NCBI GenBank assembly: GCA_034437455.1
Contig: DAOTUB010000090.1
Coordinates: 1-6,406, forward strand
Direction: 5' to 3'
Length of the DNA: 6,406 nt
Source: DAOTUB01 sp034437455
Lineage (GTDB): Bacteria > Chloroflexota > Anaerolineae > B4-G1
Shown: positions 1-5,481 of the stretch, piece after piece
Layout of the letters: every line of letters begins with the position of its first letter
Position numbering within the stretch: the first letter of the stretch is position 1
Translations under genes and position numbers: made by a program
Notes under the pieces: generated by a model
Database searches by the model: none
Seen by the model: the letters and a program-made list of their open reading frames with translations, nothing else
Told to the model about the DNA's origin: nothing

Positions 1-33
1 TTCATGCAACCCTCCAATAGCCCACCAAGGTTG

Positions 34-39
34 TATAAT
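34..39 (+). promoter_or_regulatory. Possible -10 box TATAAT upstream of glnA
   Basis: A perfect TATAAT lies in an AT-rich patch of an otherwise GC-rich window, which makes it stand out. At 16-18 nt spacing upstream I find no good -35 hexamer (the sequence is CTCCAA-like), and there is no TG extension in the correct register. It is the only candidate promoter seen ahead of the five-gene run. Confidence is low because only half of a sigma-70 promoter is visible. Confidence 0.3.
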
Positions 40-69
40 AGATGCAGAATCTAAACTAGAGGAGTCACC

Positions 70-315
70 ATGAACTCGGTTCACCCAGAAGGACGAAAAT
101 GTAGGGCGGTTGCGGATTGGGACAATCCGACGCTAACCGCTACAGGCGCTCGTCATTCCGAGCGGAACGGAGCGCAGCGGAGTGGAGTCGAGGAATCCCC
201 CCGGTGGTTTTGCTTGCGAAAGTGGAGATTCCTCGACTCCCTTCGGTCGCTCGGAATGACGCAAATTGGTAACAGATCTATTTTCGGAGGAGAAAATGAT
301 GTTCACTTCATTTGA
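70..315 (+). CDS. Short ORF ahead of glnA, doubtful
   Basis: This is an 81-codon frame starting ATG at 70, five bases after AGAGGAG (58-64), so initiation looks plausible. The predicted peptide begins MNSVHPEGRK and then reads straight through both palindromic repeats. It ends 17 bases inside glnA in another frame. Residues after about 10 are therefore dictated by repeat sequence and resemble no family I know. It could be a leader peptide whose translation affects the hairpins, the 5' remnant of a gene broken by repeat insertion, or chance. The ribosome binding site is the only positive evidence. Confidence 0.15.
   Translation: MNSVHPEGRKCRAVADWDNPTLTATGARHSERNGAQRSGVEESPRWFCLRKWRFLDSLRSLGMTQIGNRSIFGGENDVHFI
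100..144. repeat. Imperfect palindrome, upstream copy
   Basis: The left arm (100-119) and the right arm (123-144) are nearly reverse complements around the three-base centre GGA. They match at TGTAG/CTACA on the outside, CGGTT/AACCG in the middle and CGGATTG/CAATCCG on the inside, with small bulges (GG at 105-106, ACG/GC near 130-134). A hairpin of about 18 pairs is possible. Short GTAGGG...CCTACA palindromes are common intergenic repeats in some Chloroflexota genomes as I remember them, which I have not checked. Confidence 0.6.
151..261. repeat. Nested inverted repeat, MITE/REP-like
   Basis: The two ends are exact 14-base inverted repeats: CGTCATTCCGAGCG (151-164) against its complement at 248-261. 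Inside them is a second exact 14-base pair, GGAGTCGAGGAATC (184-197) against 227-240. The segments between the two pairs differ in length, 19 bases on the left (165-183) and 7 on the right (241-247), giving an asymmetric internal loop. The apical loop is 198-226. There is no transposase and I see no clear target-site duplication. The form is that of a non-autonomous palindromic repeat. Its right end lies 25 bases before the glnA Shine-Dalgarno. Confidence 0.8.
286..292 (+). promoter_or_regulatory. Ribosome binding site of glnA
   Basis: GGAGGAG is a near-perfect anti-16S match. It lies 3 bases from the ATG at 296 and 6 bases from the ATG at 299, which favours 299 as the start. It also argues against the in-frame TTG at 266, whose codon lies just past the end of the inverted repeat without a ribosome binding site. 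Confidence 0.75.
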
Positions 316-1720
316 CGAAGCACAACGTTACGTGGCAGAAAATGACGTGCAGATGATCGATTTCAAGTTCACCGATCTGTGGGGACGGTGGCATCACCTC
401 ACGATTCCGCCGAGTCAGTTTACCCCGGCGCGTATGGAAGCGGGCGTGGGATTCGATGGTTCCGCCGTCGGCCTCAAGTCGGTCAAGGCGGGCGATATGG
501 TGTTGGTGCCCGATCTTTCGACCGGCTTTGTCGATCCTTTCTGGGACATGACCACGCTCAGCTTTATCTGCACGACGTTGGAGGCGGATACCAAGGCGAT
601 CTTTCCCAACGACCCGCGCAATGTCGCCCGCCGCGCCGAAAAATATATGCTCGAGAGCGGCATCGCCGACCGCAGCCTGTGGGGGCCAGAGTTCGAGTTT
701 TACATTTTTGACCGTGTCTCCTACGAGAACGAAATGAACCACTCCGGCTACAGCGTCGAATCGGACGAGTCTGTGTGGCGCAGCGGCCGGGGAGGGCATG
801 GTCATTATATCCCGCTTCACGGCGGTTATCACGCTATCCCTCCCAAGGACATGCTCTACAACCTGCGCGCCGAGATGAGCCTGCATCTCCAAAAGATGGG
901 CGTGCCGATCAAGTATCACCATCACGAGGTGGGCGGGGCGGGCCAGTGCGAGATCGAGACGCCCCTGGTGGGCCTGCTCGAAGCGGGCGATATGACGATG
1001 ATCGTCAAATACGTCACCAAGATGGTCGCCCACCAGCGCGATCAAACGGCCACCTTTATGCCCAAGCCGATCTATGGCGAGGCGGGATCAGGGATGCACT
1101 TTCATCAACATCTGTTCAAGGGCGAGCGAAATGTCTTCTACGATCCAGAAGGATATGGCCTGTTGAGCCAGACGGCCTTGTATTACATTGGAGGATTGTT
1201 GATACATGGTCCGGCGCTGCTCGCTTTTACGAGTCCCAGCACCAATTCCTACCGGCGGCTCGTGCCCGGCTTTGAGGCTCCGATCAACGCCTTCTTTTCC
1301 ACCGGCAACCGGAGCGCCGCCGTGCGCATCCCGCGCTATGCCACCCGGCCCAGTCGAGTGCGCATCGAGTTTCGCCCGCCAGACGCCACCTGTAACGTCT
1401 ACCTGGCGCTGGCCGCCCAACTCCTGGCCGGACTGGATGGCATCCACCGCCAGATCGATCCCACTGAGGCTGGCTTTGGCCCGATAGACGCCGACATTTT
1501 TTCCTGGACGCACGAGCAGCGGGCGGCTATCCGACCACTGCCCTCTTCGCTCAAGGAGTCGCTGGACGCACTGGCGGAGGATCACGATTTTCTGACGGTG
1601 GGAGAAGTGTTCGATGAGGACCTGATCGAGAATTGGATCGCGTTCAAGATGAACAAGGAGTATTATCAAGTGCGCAACCGCCCGCATCCGTATGAGATGG
1701 AATTGTATTTCGACGTGTGA
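299..1720 (+). CDS. glnA: Glutamine synthetase, type I
   Basis: The enzyme makes glutamine from glutamate, ammonia and ATP in the cytoplasm, as a dodecamer in known type I enzymes. The 473-residue product has the family's usual length and its landmarks in order: GFDGSAVGL (51-59), the metal-binding WGPEFEFYIFD with E131 and E133, HHHEVGGAGQCEIE with E210 and E218, GSGMHFHQ with H267, NSYRRLVPGFEAP (flap Glu about 326), NRSAAVRIP, RIEFRPPD with E357, and the C-terminal RPHPYEMELY. These positions fall almost exactly on the Salmonella enzyme's metal ligands (E129, E131, E212, E220, H269, E357). Where adenylylated enzymes have NLYDLP, this one has DIFSW (about 399-403), so the modifiable tyrosine is replaced by phenylalanine. 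GSGMHFHQHL has His where Ser is usual. ATG 299 was chosen from its ribosome binding site. ATG 296 is nearly equivalent. A 33-nt gap leads to the next gene. Confidence 0.96.
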   Translation: MFTSFDEAQRYVAENDVQMIDFKFTDLWGRWHHLTIPPSQFTPARMEAGVGFDGSAVGLKSVKAGDMVLVPDLSTGFVDPFWDMTTLSFICTTLEADTKAIFPNDPRNVARRAEKYMLESGIADRSLWGPEFEFYIFDRVSYENEMNHSGYSVESDESVWRSGRGGHGHYIPLHGGYHAIPPKDMLYNLRAEMSLHLQKMGVPIKYHHHEVGGAGQCEIETPLVGLLEAGDMTMIVKYVTKMVAHQRDQTATFMPKPIYGEAGSGMHFHQHLFKGERNVFYDPEGYGLLSQTALYYIGGLLIHGPALLAFTSPSTNSYRRLVPGFEAPINAFFSTGNRSAAVRIPRYATRPSRVRIEFRPPDATCNVYLALAAQLLAGLDGIHRQIDPTEAGFGPIDADIFSWTHEQRAAIRPLPSSLKESLDALAEDHDFLTVGEVFDEDLIENWIAFKMNKEYYQVRNRPHPYEMELYFDV

Positions 1721-1740
1721 GTGTTAACCCTGCCGGGGAA

Positions 1741-1746
1741 AGGAGA
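1741..1746 (+). promoter_or_regulatory. Ribosome binding site setting GTG start at 1754
   Basis: AGGAGA, within GGGGAAAGGAGAT, ends 7 bases before the GTG at 1754. This supports the GTG as the start rather than the in-frame GTG at 1721, which directly abuts the glnA stop codon and has no Shine-Dalgarno of its own. Starting at 1754 also gives a textbook signal peptide. Confidence 0.75.
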
Positions 1747-1753
1747 TACAAAA

Positions 1754-3364
1754 GTGAAACGCTCAGTTTATGTCCATCACAAAGTCGACAAGCTTGTTGC
1801 TCTCTTCGTCCTACTTGTTTTGTTCTTGGCAGTCAGTTGTCCAGTACTTGCTCAACAACCTGTCCGTATCATCTTTCTGCACCACTCCTGCGGTCACAAT
1901 CTCATCGAGCAGGGGGGTGTCCGCGAGGGACTCACCGCGTTGGGCTACGAGTTCTACGACCACGGCTACAACGACGACGGGCTGCGGCTGGCCGACGGCT
2001 CGTACACCGGCACGAACTTTGACGTGCCCGGCGACAACACCGATCCCGATGGTTTTGCCGAGATCTTTGCCCAGCCGTTGCACGACCCGCCCGACAATAC
2101 CTTCAGCCACCTGATGCAATACGATGTGATCGCCTTCAAGTCCTGTTTCCCCACCAGCAACGTCGTGGACGACTACCAGTTGAACGAGTACAAATCCCAC
2201 TATCTCGCCATCCGCGACCGTGTGGATCAGTACCCGGACAAGATTTTCATTGCAGTGACCATGCCGCCGGAGCTTCCCAACAACGCCGACCCGGAGGCCC
2301 TCGCTCGCGCCCGTGCCTTTACCATCTGGTTGCAATCGGACGAGTACCTGGCCGGTCATCCGAACATATTCGTCTTTGATTTCTTCGACTACCTGGCGGG
2401 CGACGACAATTTCCTGCGCCCCGAGTACCGGGTAGACGAATACGACGCCCATCCCAACGAGCGGGCCAACCGCGACGTCGGCCCGCATTTCGTGGCTTTC
2501 ATCGACCAGGCTATCCAGAGCTACGATACGGACGTACCGCGCCCCGCGCCTGCCGCGCCAACGGCGACGGCGGAACCAGCCGCTGAACCTTCTCCTACGC
2601 CGGAGCAGGAGCCGCCGCCGCCCCCGCCCGACGCGCCGCTGCCTGCATCGGGCCTGATCGACGACTTTGAGGCCGCCGGCGATTATTGGACGAGCGCCGA
2701 GACCGGCTCCACTATCGAGTGCGCGCAGGATGCCGGGATGGCCCATGGTGGGACAAGCTCGCTGCGCATCGACTATGCCATCGCGCACGGCGGGTGGGGG
2801 GATTGTGGCCGAGACCTGGATCCACACCAGGATTGGAGCGGCGGCGCGGGGTTTTCCTTGTGGCTGCGCTTTGAAGGCGAGCCGGAGTGGCTCACACTGG
2901 TGGTGTTCTCCGGCGCTCCCGATGGCCCCACGCCTTTTGAGGCGCGCCTTGAGACTGCGCTGGGGAGTGCGGGAGACTGGACGCAGTTTGCCTTCCCCTG
3001 GGCGGATTTTGTCAAGGCGGGCTGGGTGGGCGACGAGGGGCTGGCCGAGATCGATCCGACGCGGATCACGGGCTATGGCTTCAACTTTGGCACGGGCGAG
3101 GGCACGCTCTGGGTGGACGACGTTGGCCTCGCCACCGGCGAGGAGCCGCTTCCTGTCCCAGTCGTCATTGCCGAAGAACCAGTCGAAGAGCCCGCTGAAG
3201 AACCTACCCAAGCGCCTGCGGAGGAGCCTGTCGAGGAACCTGCGGAGGAACCAGTGGAGGAGCCAGCCGAAGAGGAATCGGAAGGTGGAATCTGCCCCGG
3301 CGCAGCGATGGCGTTGCCGCTGGCGACAGCGGGCGTGGTGCTGGTCAGTCGTTGGCGGAGGTAG
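1754..3364 (+). CDS. Secreted SGNH-like hydrolase with CBM-like domain
   Basis: The 536-residue product is exported: basic N-terminus, hydrophobic core (about 14-28), likely cleavage after VLA at 33. Residues 37-258 look like an SGNH/GDSL-type esterase fold: a first strand ending FLHHSCGHN (Ser45 candidate), FKSCFPTSN (Asn136 candidate) and YDAHPNERAN (His233 candidate, Asp231 two before it). A Pro/Ala-rich linker (about 261-299) follows. Residues 300-460 begin LIDDFE and end LWVDDVGL, with WLRF and WTQFAFPWADF between, the pattern of a galactose-binding-like jelly roll (CBM11/CIA30-type). An EEP-repeat stretch (474-510) leads to GGICPG, a hydrophobic segment (516-532) and RWRR at the very end, a sorting-type tail. 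I infer an extracellular, cell-attached carbohydrate esterase or related hydrolase. The substrate is unknown. The gene lies between glnA and rph, 11 nt before the latter. Confidence 0.8.
   Translation: MKRSVYVHHKVDKLVALFVLLVLFLAVSCPVLAQQPVRIIFLHHSCGHNLIEQGGVREGLTALGYEFYDHGYNDDGLRLADGSYTGTNFDVPGDNTDPDGFAEIFAQPLHDPPDNTFSHLMQYDVIAFKSCFPTSNVVDDYQLNEYKSHYLAIRDRVDQYPDKIFIAVTMPPELPNNADPEALARARAFTIWLQSDEYLAGHPNIFVFDFFDYLAGDDNFLRPEYRVDEYDAHPNERANRDVGPHFVAFIDQAIQSYDTDVPRPAPAAPTATAEPAAEPSPTPEQEPPPPPPDAPLPASGLIDDFEAAGDYWTSAETGSTIECAQDAGMAHGGTSSLRIDYAIAHGGWGDCGRDLDPHQDWSGGAGFSLWLRFEGEPEWLTLVVFSGAPDGPTPFEARLETALGSAGDWTQFAFPWADFVKAGWVGDEGLAEIDPTRITGYGFNFGTGEGTLWVDDVGLATGEEPLPVPVVIAEEPVEEPAEEPTQAPAEEPVEEPAEEPVEEPAEEESEGGICPGAAMALPLATAGVVLVSRWRR
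2534..2650 (+). repeat. Pro/Ala-rich linker coding segment
   Basis: Low-complexity coding sequence for the interdomain linker of the SGNH-like protein (residues about 261-299), including a run of six prolines. Such linkers separate catalytic and binding domains in secreted hydrolases. It marks the boundary between the SGNH domain and the CBM-like domain. Confidence 0.7.
3173..3283 (+). repeat. Acidic EEP tandem repeat, coding
   Basis: The segment encodes about nine copies of EEP or EEPA/EEPV, interrupted once by TQAPA, in the SGNH-like protein (residues about 474-510). Glu and Pro codons vary (GAA/GAG, CCA/CCT/CCC), so the repetition is kept at protein level more than at DNA level. It probably spans the cell-wall layer between the CBM-like domain and the C-terminal anchor. 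Confidence 0.75.
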
Positions 3365-3375
3365 GGCCGCGTGCT

Positions 3376-4098
3376 ATGATCGACCATCCCAAACGTCCCG
3401 ATGGCCGTCGACCCGATGATCTCCGCCCGGTCAATTTCGTCCTGGATTACGTCGAGTACCCCGAAGGCTCGGCGCTGATCGAGATGGGCCGCACCCACGT
3501 GCTGTGCAACGTAAGCGTCGAGGAGCAGGCGCCGTCCTGGATGTACGGGAGCGGGCGCGGCTGGCTGACCGCCGAGTATGCCATGCTTCCCCGCTCCACC
3601 CACACCCGCACGCGCCGCGAGACTCGTGGGCTGCGGGGGCGCACGCAAGAGATCCGCCGCCTCATCGGGCGCTCCCTGCGCGCCGCCGTGGACCTCGACC
3701 TGCTGGGCGAGCGCACGCTGATCGTCGATTGCGATGTGCTCCAGGCCGACGGCGGCACCCGCACCGCGTCCGTCACTGGTGGATATGTCGCCGTTGCCCT
3801 GGCGCTGCGCCGTCTGGCCGAGCGAGGCATCGTGCCGCCGGAGGCGCTCAAGCCGCCCGTCGCCGCGGTCAGCGTGGGCGTCGTGGACGGCCAGGCACGG
3901 CTCGATCTCTGCTACGTCGAGGACCGCGACGCCGAGGTCGACCTCAACGTCGCCATAACGGACGCTGGACGTCTGATCGAGGTGCAGGGCACAGCCGAAG
4001 GGGAGCCTTTCTCGCGCCAGACTCTCGACCGCATGCTGAACCTGGCCGAGCAGGGCATCGCCCGCCTCATCCGGCGACAGCGCGAGGCGTTGATGTGA
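3376..4098 (+). CDS. rph: Ribonuclease PH
   Basis: RNase PH is a phosphorolytic 3'-to-5' exoribonuclease that trims tRNA precursors and other RNAs, releasing nucleoside diphosphates. It forms a ring-shaped hexamer. The 240-residue product matches the family's length and motifs: RPDGRRPDDLRPV (7-19), GSALIEMGRTHVLCNVSVEE (31-50), GRGWLTAEYAMLPRSTHTRTRRE (60-82), GRTQEIRRLIGRSLRA (88-103), DCDVLQADGGTRTASVTGG (118-136, phosphate site) and the acidic LDLCYVEDRDAEVDLN (176-191), where D183 and D189 match the catalytic pair. ATG 3376 gives the normal N-terminus. An in-frame TTG at 3352 would only add eight residues still inside the upstream gene. GGAGG at 3357-3361 is a little far (14 nt), overlapping the upstream stop. 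The gene overlaps the next by four bases (GTGA). Confidence 0.96.
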   Translation: MIDHPKRPDGRRPDDLRPVNFVLDYVEYPEGSALIEMGRTHVLCNVSVEEQAPSWMYGSGRGWLTAEYAMLPRSTHTRTRRETRGLRGRTQEIRRLIGRSLRAAVDLDLLGERTLIVDCDVLQADGGTRTASVTGGYVAVALALRRLAERGIVPPEALKPPVAAVSVGVVDGQARLDLCYVEDRDAEVDLNVAITDAGRLIEVQGTAEGEPFSRQTLDRMLNLAEQGIARLIRRQREALM

Positions 4099-5480
4099 GC
4101 GGATCCGGCTTTACCTCACAACAGCGTCGCATCATCATGCTGATGGTGATCGCCGTCATCGTCGTTCTCGCCATGCTGGCCGGTTTTGTCGTCGCCTCTC
4201 TGCGAAATCTGGGGAGTATCGCGCCGGTCGCGACGTTGGCGTTTGTCTCTCCGCCTGAGCTGGCGTCGACGCCGCCCCCCACGTCGCCAGCTCCCTCGCC
4301 GACGCCCGATGAGAGCATCTGGTCCCAGGTGCAGGCTGCCCGCCTTTTTGGCCAGATCGCCCACCAGGTGGAGACGCAGCGCGGTCTTTCTCCCCACGCC
4401 GAGGTGCCGCTCAGCTTTCTCGACGAGGGCGAGATGATCGCGCTCCTGCGCCGACTCTATACCGAGCGCGATCCTCAAGCCCGCCTGTTGCCTTACGCAG
4501 CTCTGGGACTGTTGCCCGATGCTCCCATCGTTCTACGCGCTTCTCAGGCGACGGCGATCTATGTACCCGAGCAGGCGCAGTTCTACGTCGCCGCCAGCCG
4601 ACAGGAGAGCAGCGCGGACGCTCAAGCGTTGTTGGCGCACGCCTACATTCATGCCCTGCAAGATCAGTATTTTGGATTACAGTCGGTGGATGCTCGTGCC
4701 GTGACCACCGACGCCAAGCTGGCCGTTCAATCGCTGATCGAAGGGGACGCCATGCTCTCGACAGCGATCTACAGCTACCAGGACCCGGCGGCAGCCGAGT
4801 GGGAGCGTCTGACGGATCTGATCGTGCAGGCCGAGCAGCCCGACTATGGGGAGGCGTTGGGCGGCAGCAAAGCCTGGACGCGGTTGCAACGGTTTCCATA
4901 TTGGGAAGGCCGCCGGTTTGTGAGTGCCCTTTTCCGGGCTGGCGAGTGGCGAGTCGTCAACCGCGCCTACACCGACCTCCCTCGCTCGACCGAACAAGTG
5001 CTCCACCCGGAACGGTATCTGGATGAGCTTGACAGTCCCACCCGCGTCGTCGTGCCCGATCTCGGCCCGGTCCTGGATGAGGACTGGACGATGGCGCTCC
5101 AGGATACGCTGGGCGAGTTCGTCGTCGGTCTGTACCTCGACGAAATGCTGCCGGAGGGGGAGAGTTGGCGCGCTGCCGACGGTTGGGATGGCGACACGTT
5201 CGTCGTCTGGGAGCACGGGGAGAGCGGGCGTCAGGTGCGTGTCTGGCGCACCGTGTGGGATAGCACTGCCGAGGCGACCGAGGTTGAGCAAGCCTTCACC
5301 GCTCTGGTCCCTCAGCGATACCTGCCCGCCTGGCCCGTCGAGCCGCCCGCCGGACAGTTGGGCCATTGGTGGGAGATCGACGCCGGTGCGGTGCACGTTC
5401 GCCGCGTGGCGCGTTACGTGCTTTTTGCCCAGGCGCCCGATCTCAACACGCTCGCAAACGTGGTGGGGATATTGCCCTGA
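4095..5480 (+). CDS. Membrane-anchored degenerate metallopeptidase-like protein
   Basis: The 461-residue protein starts at GTG 4095 inside the rph stop (GTGA overlap, translational coupling likely). It has a short cytoplasmic end with RR (11-12), one membrane span (about 13-36) and a Pro/Ser/Thr linker (about 52-72), so most of it should lie outside the membrane. LLAHAYIHALQDQYFGL (about 179-195) aligns with the HExxHALQDQ zinc-peptidase motif that I remember from bacterial proteins of this kind, but the catalytic Glu is Ala183: H182-A-Y-I-H186. The likely third zinc ligand, E216 in LIEGDA, is present 30 residues later. The rest, about 220-461, has no domain I recognise, with several Trp-rich stretches (EGRRFV, DEDWTMALQDTLGEF, GHWWEID). 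I infer an inactive peptidase relative with a binding or scaffold role. Residual zinc binding is possible. The next gene begins one base after the stop. Confidence 0.75.
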   Translation: MSGSGFTSQQRRIIMLMVIAVIVVLAMLAGFVVASLRNLGSIAPVATLAFVSPPELASTPPPTSPAPSPTPDESIWSQVQAARLFGQIAHQVETQRGLSPHAEVPLSFLDEGEMIALLRRLYTERDPQARLLPYAALGLLPDAPIVLRASQATAIYVPEQAQFYVAASRQESSADAQALLAHAYIHALQDQYFGLQSVDARAVTTDAKLAVQSLIEGDAMLSTAIYSYQDPAAAEWERLTDLIVQAEQPDYGEALGGSKAWTRLQRFPYWEGRRFVSALFRAGEWRVVNRAYTDLPRSTEQVLHPERYLDELDSPTRVVVPDLGPVLDEDWTMALQDTLGEFVVGLYLDEMLPEGESWRAADGWDGDTFVVWEHGESGRQVRVWRTVWDSTAEATEVEQAFTALVPQRYLPAWPVEPPAGQLGHWWEIDAGAVHVRRVARYVLFAQAPDLNTLANVVGILP

Positions 5481-5481
5481 G

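Larger units (their letters stand above)
1..298 (+). other. glnA leader region with two palindromes
   Basis: This stretch holds no recognisable conserved gene. In order it contains a TATAAT box (34-39), a Shine-Dalgarno-like AGAGGAG (58-64) ahead of an ATG at 70, an imperfect palindrome (100-144), a second, longer inverted repeat (151-261), and the glnA ribosome binding site (286-292). If transcription starts near the TATAAT box, the glnA mRNA would have a leader of roughly 250 nt with two strong hairpins. Whether these hairpins regulate glnA or are inserted repeats cannot be decided from the sequence alone. Confidence 0.6.

Noticed and set aside
266..298. Longer glnA start at TTG 266
   Set aside because: It lacks a ribosome binding site, adds ten residues not typical of the family, and its start codon directly follows the inverted repeat. 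The strong GGAGGAG is placed for 296/299.
1811..3211. A 466-codon open frame on the minus strand opposite the SGNH gene
   Set aside because: Its translation is Arg/Val-rich low-complexity sequence without motifs. It is open because of the G/C-rich third positions of the + strand gene, which has a signal peptide, ribosome binding site and domain motifs.
3504..4094. Upstream extension of the peptidase-like frame through rph
   Set aside because: The extension is Arg/Pro/Ala-rich and lies wholly within the well-supported rph gene in another frame. The GTG at 4095 overlapping the rph stop gives a clean N-terminus with a membrane span.
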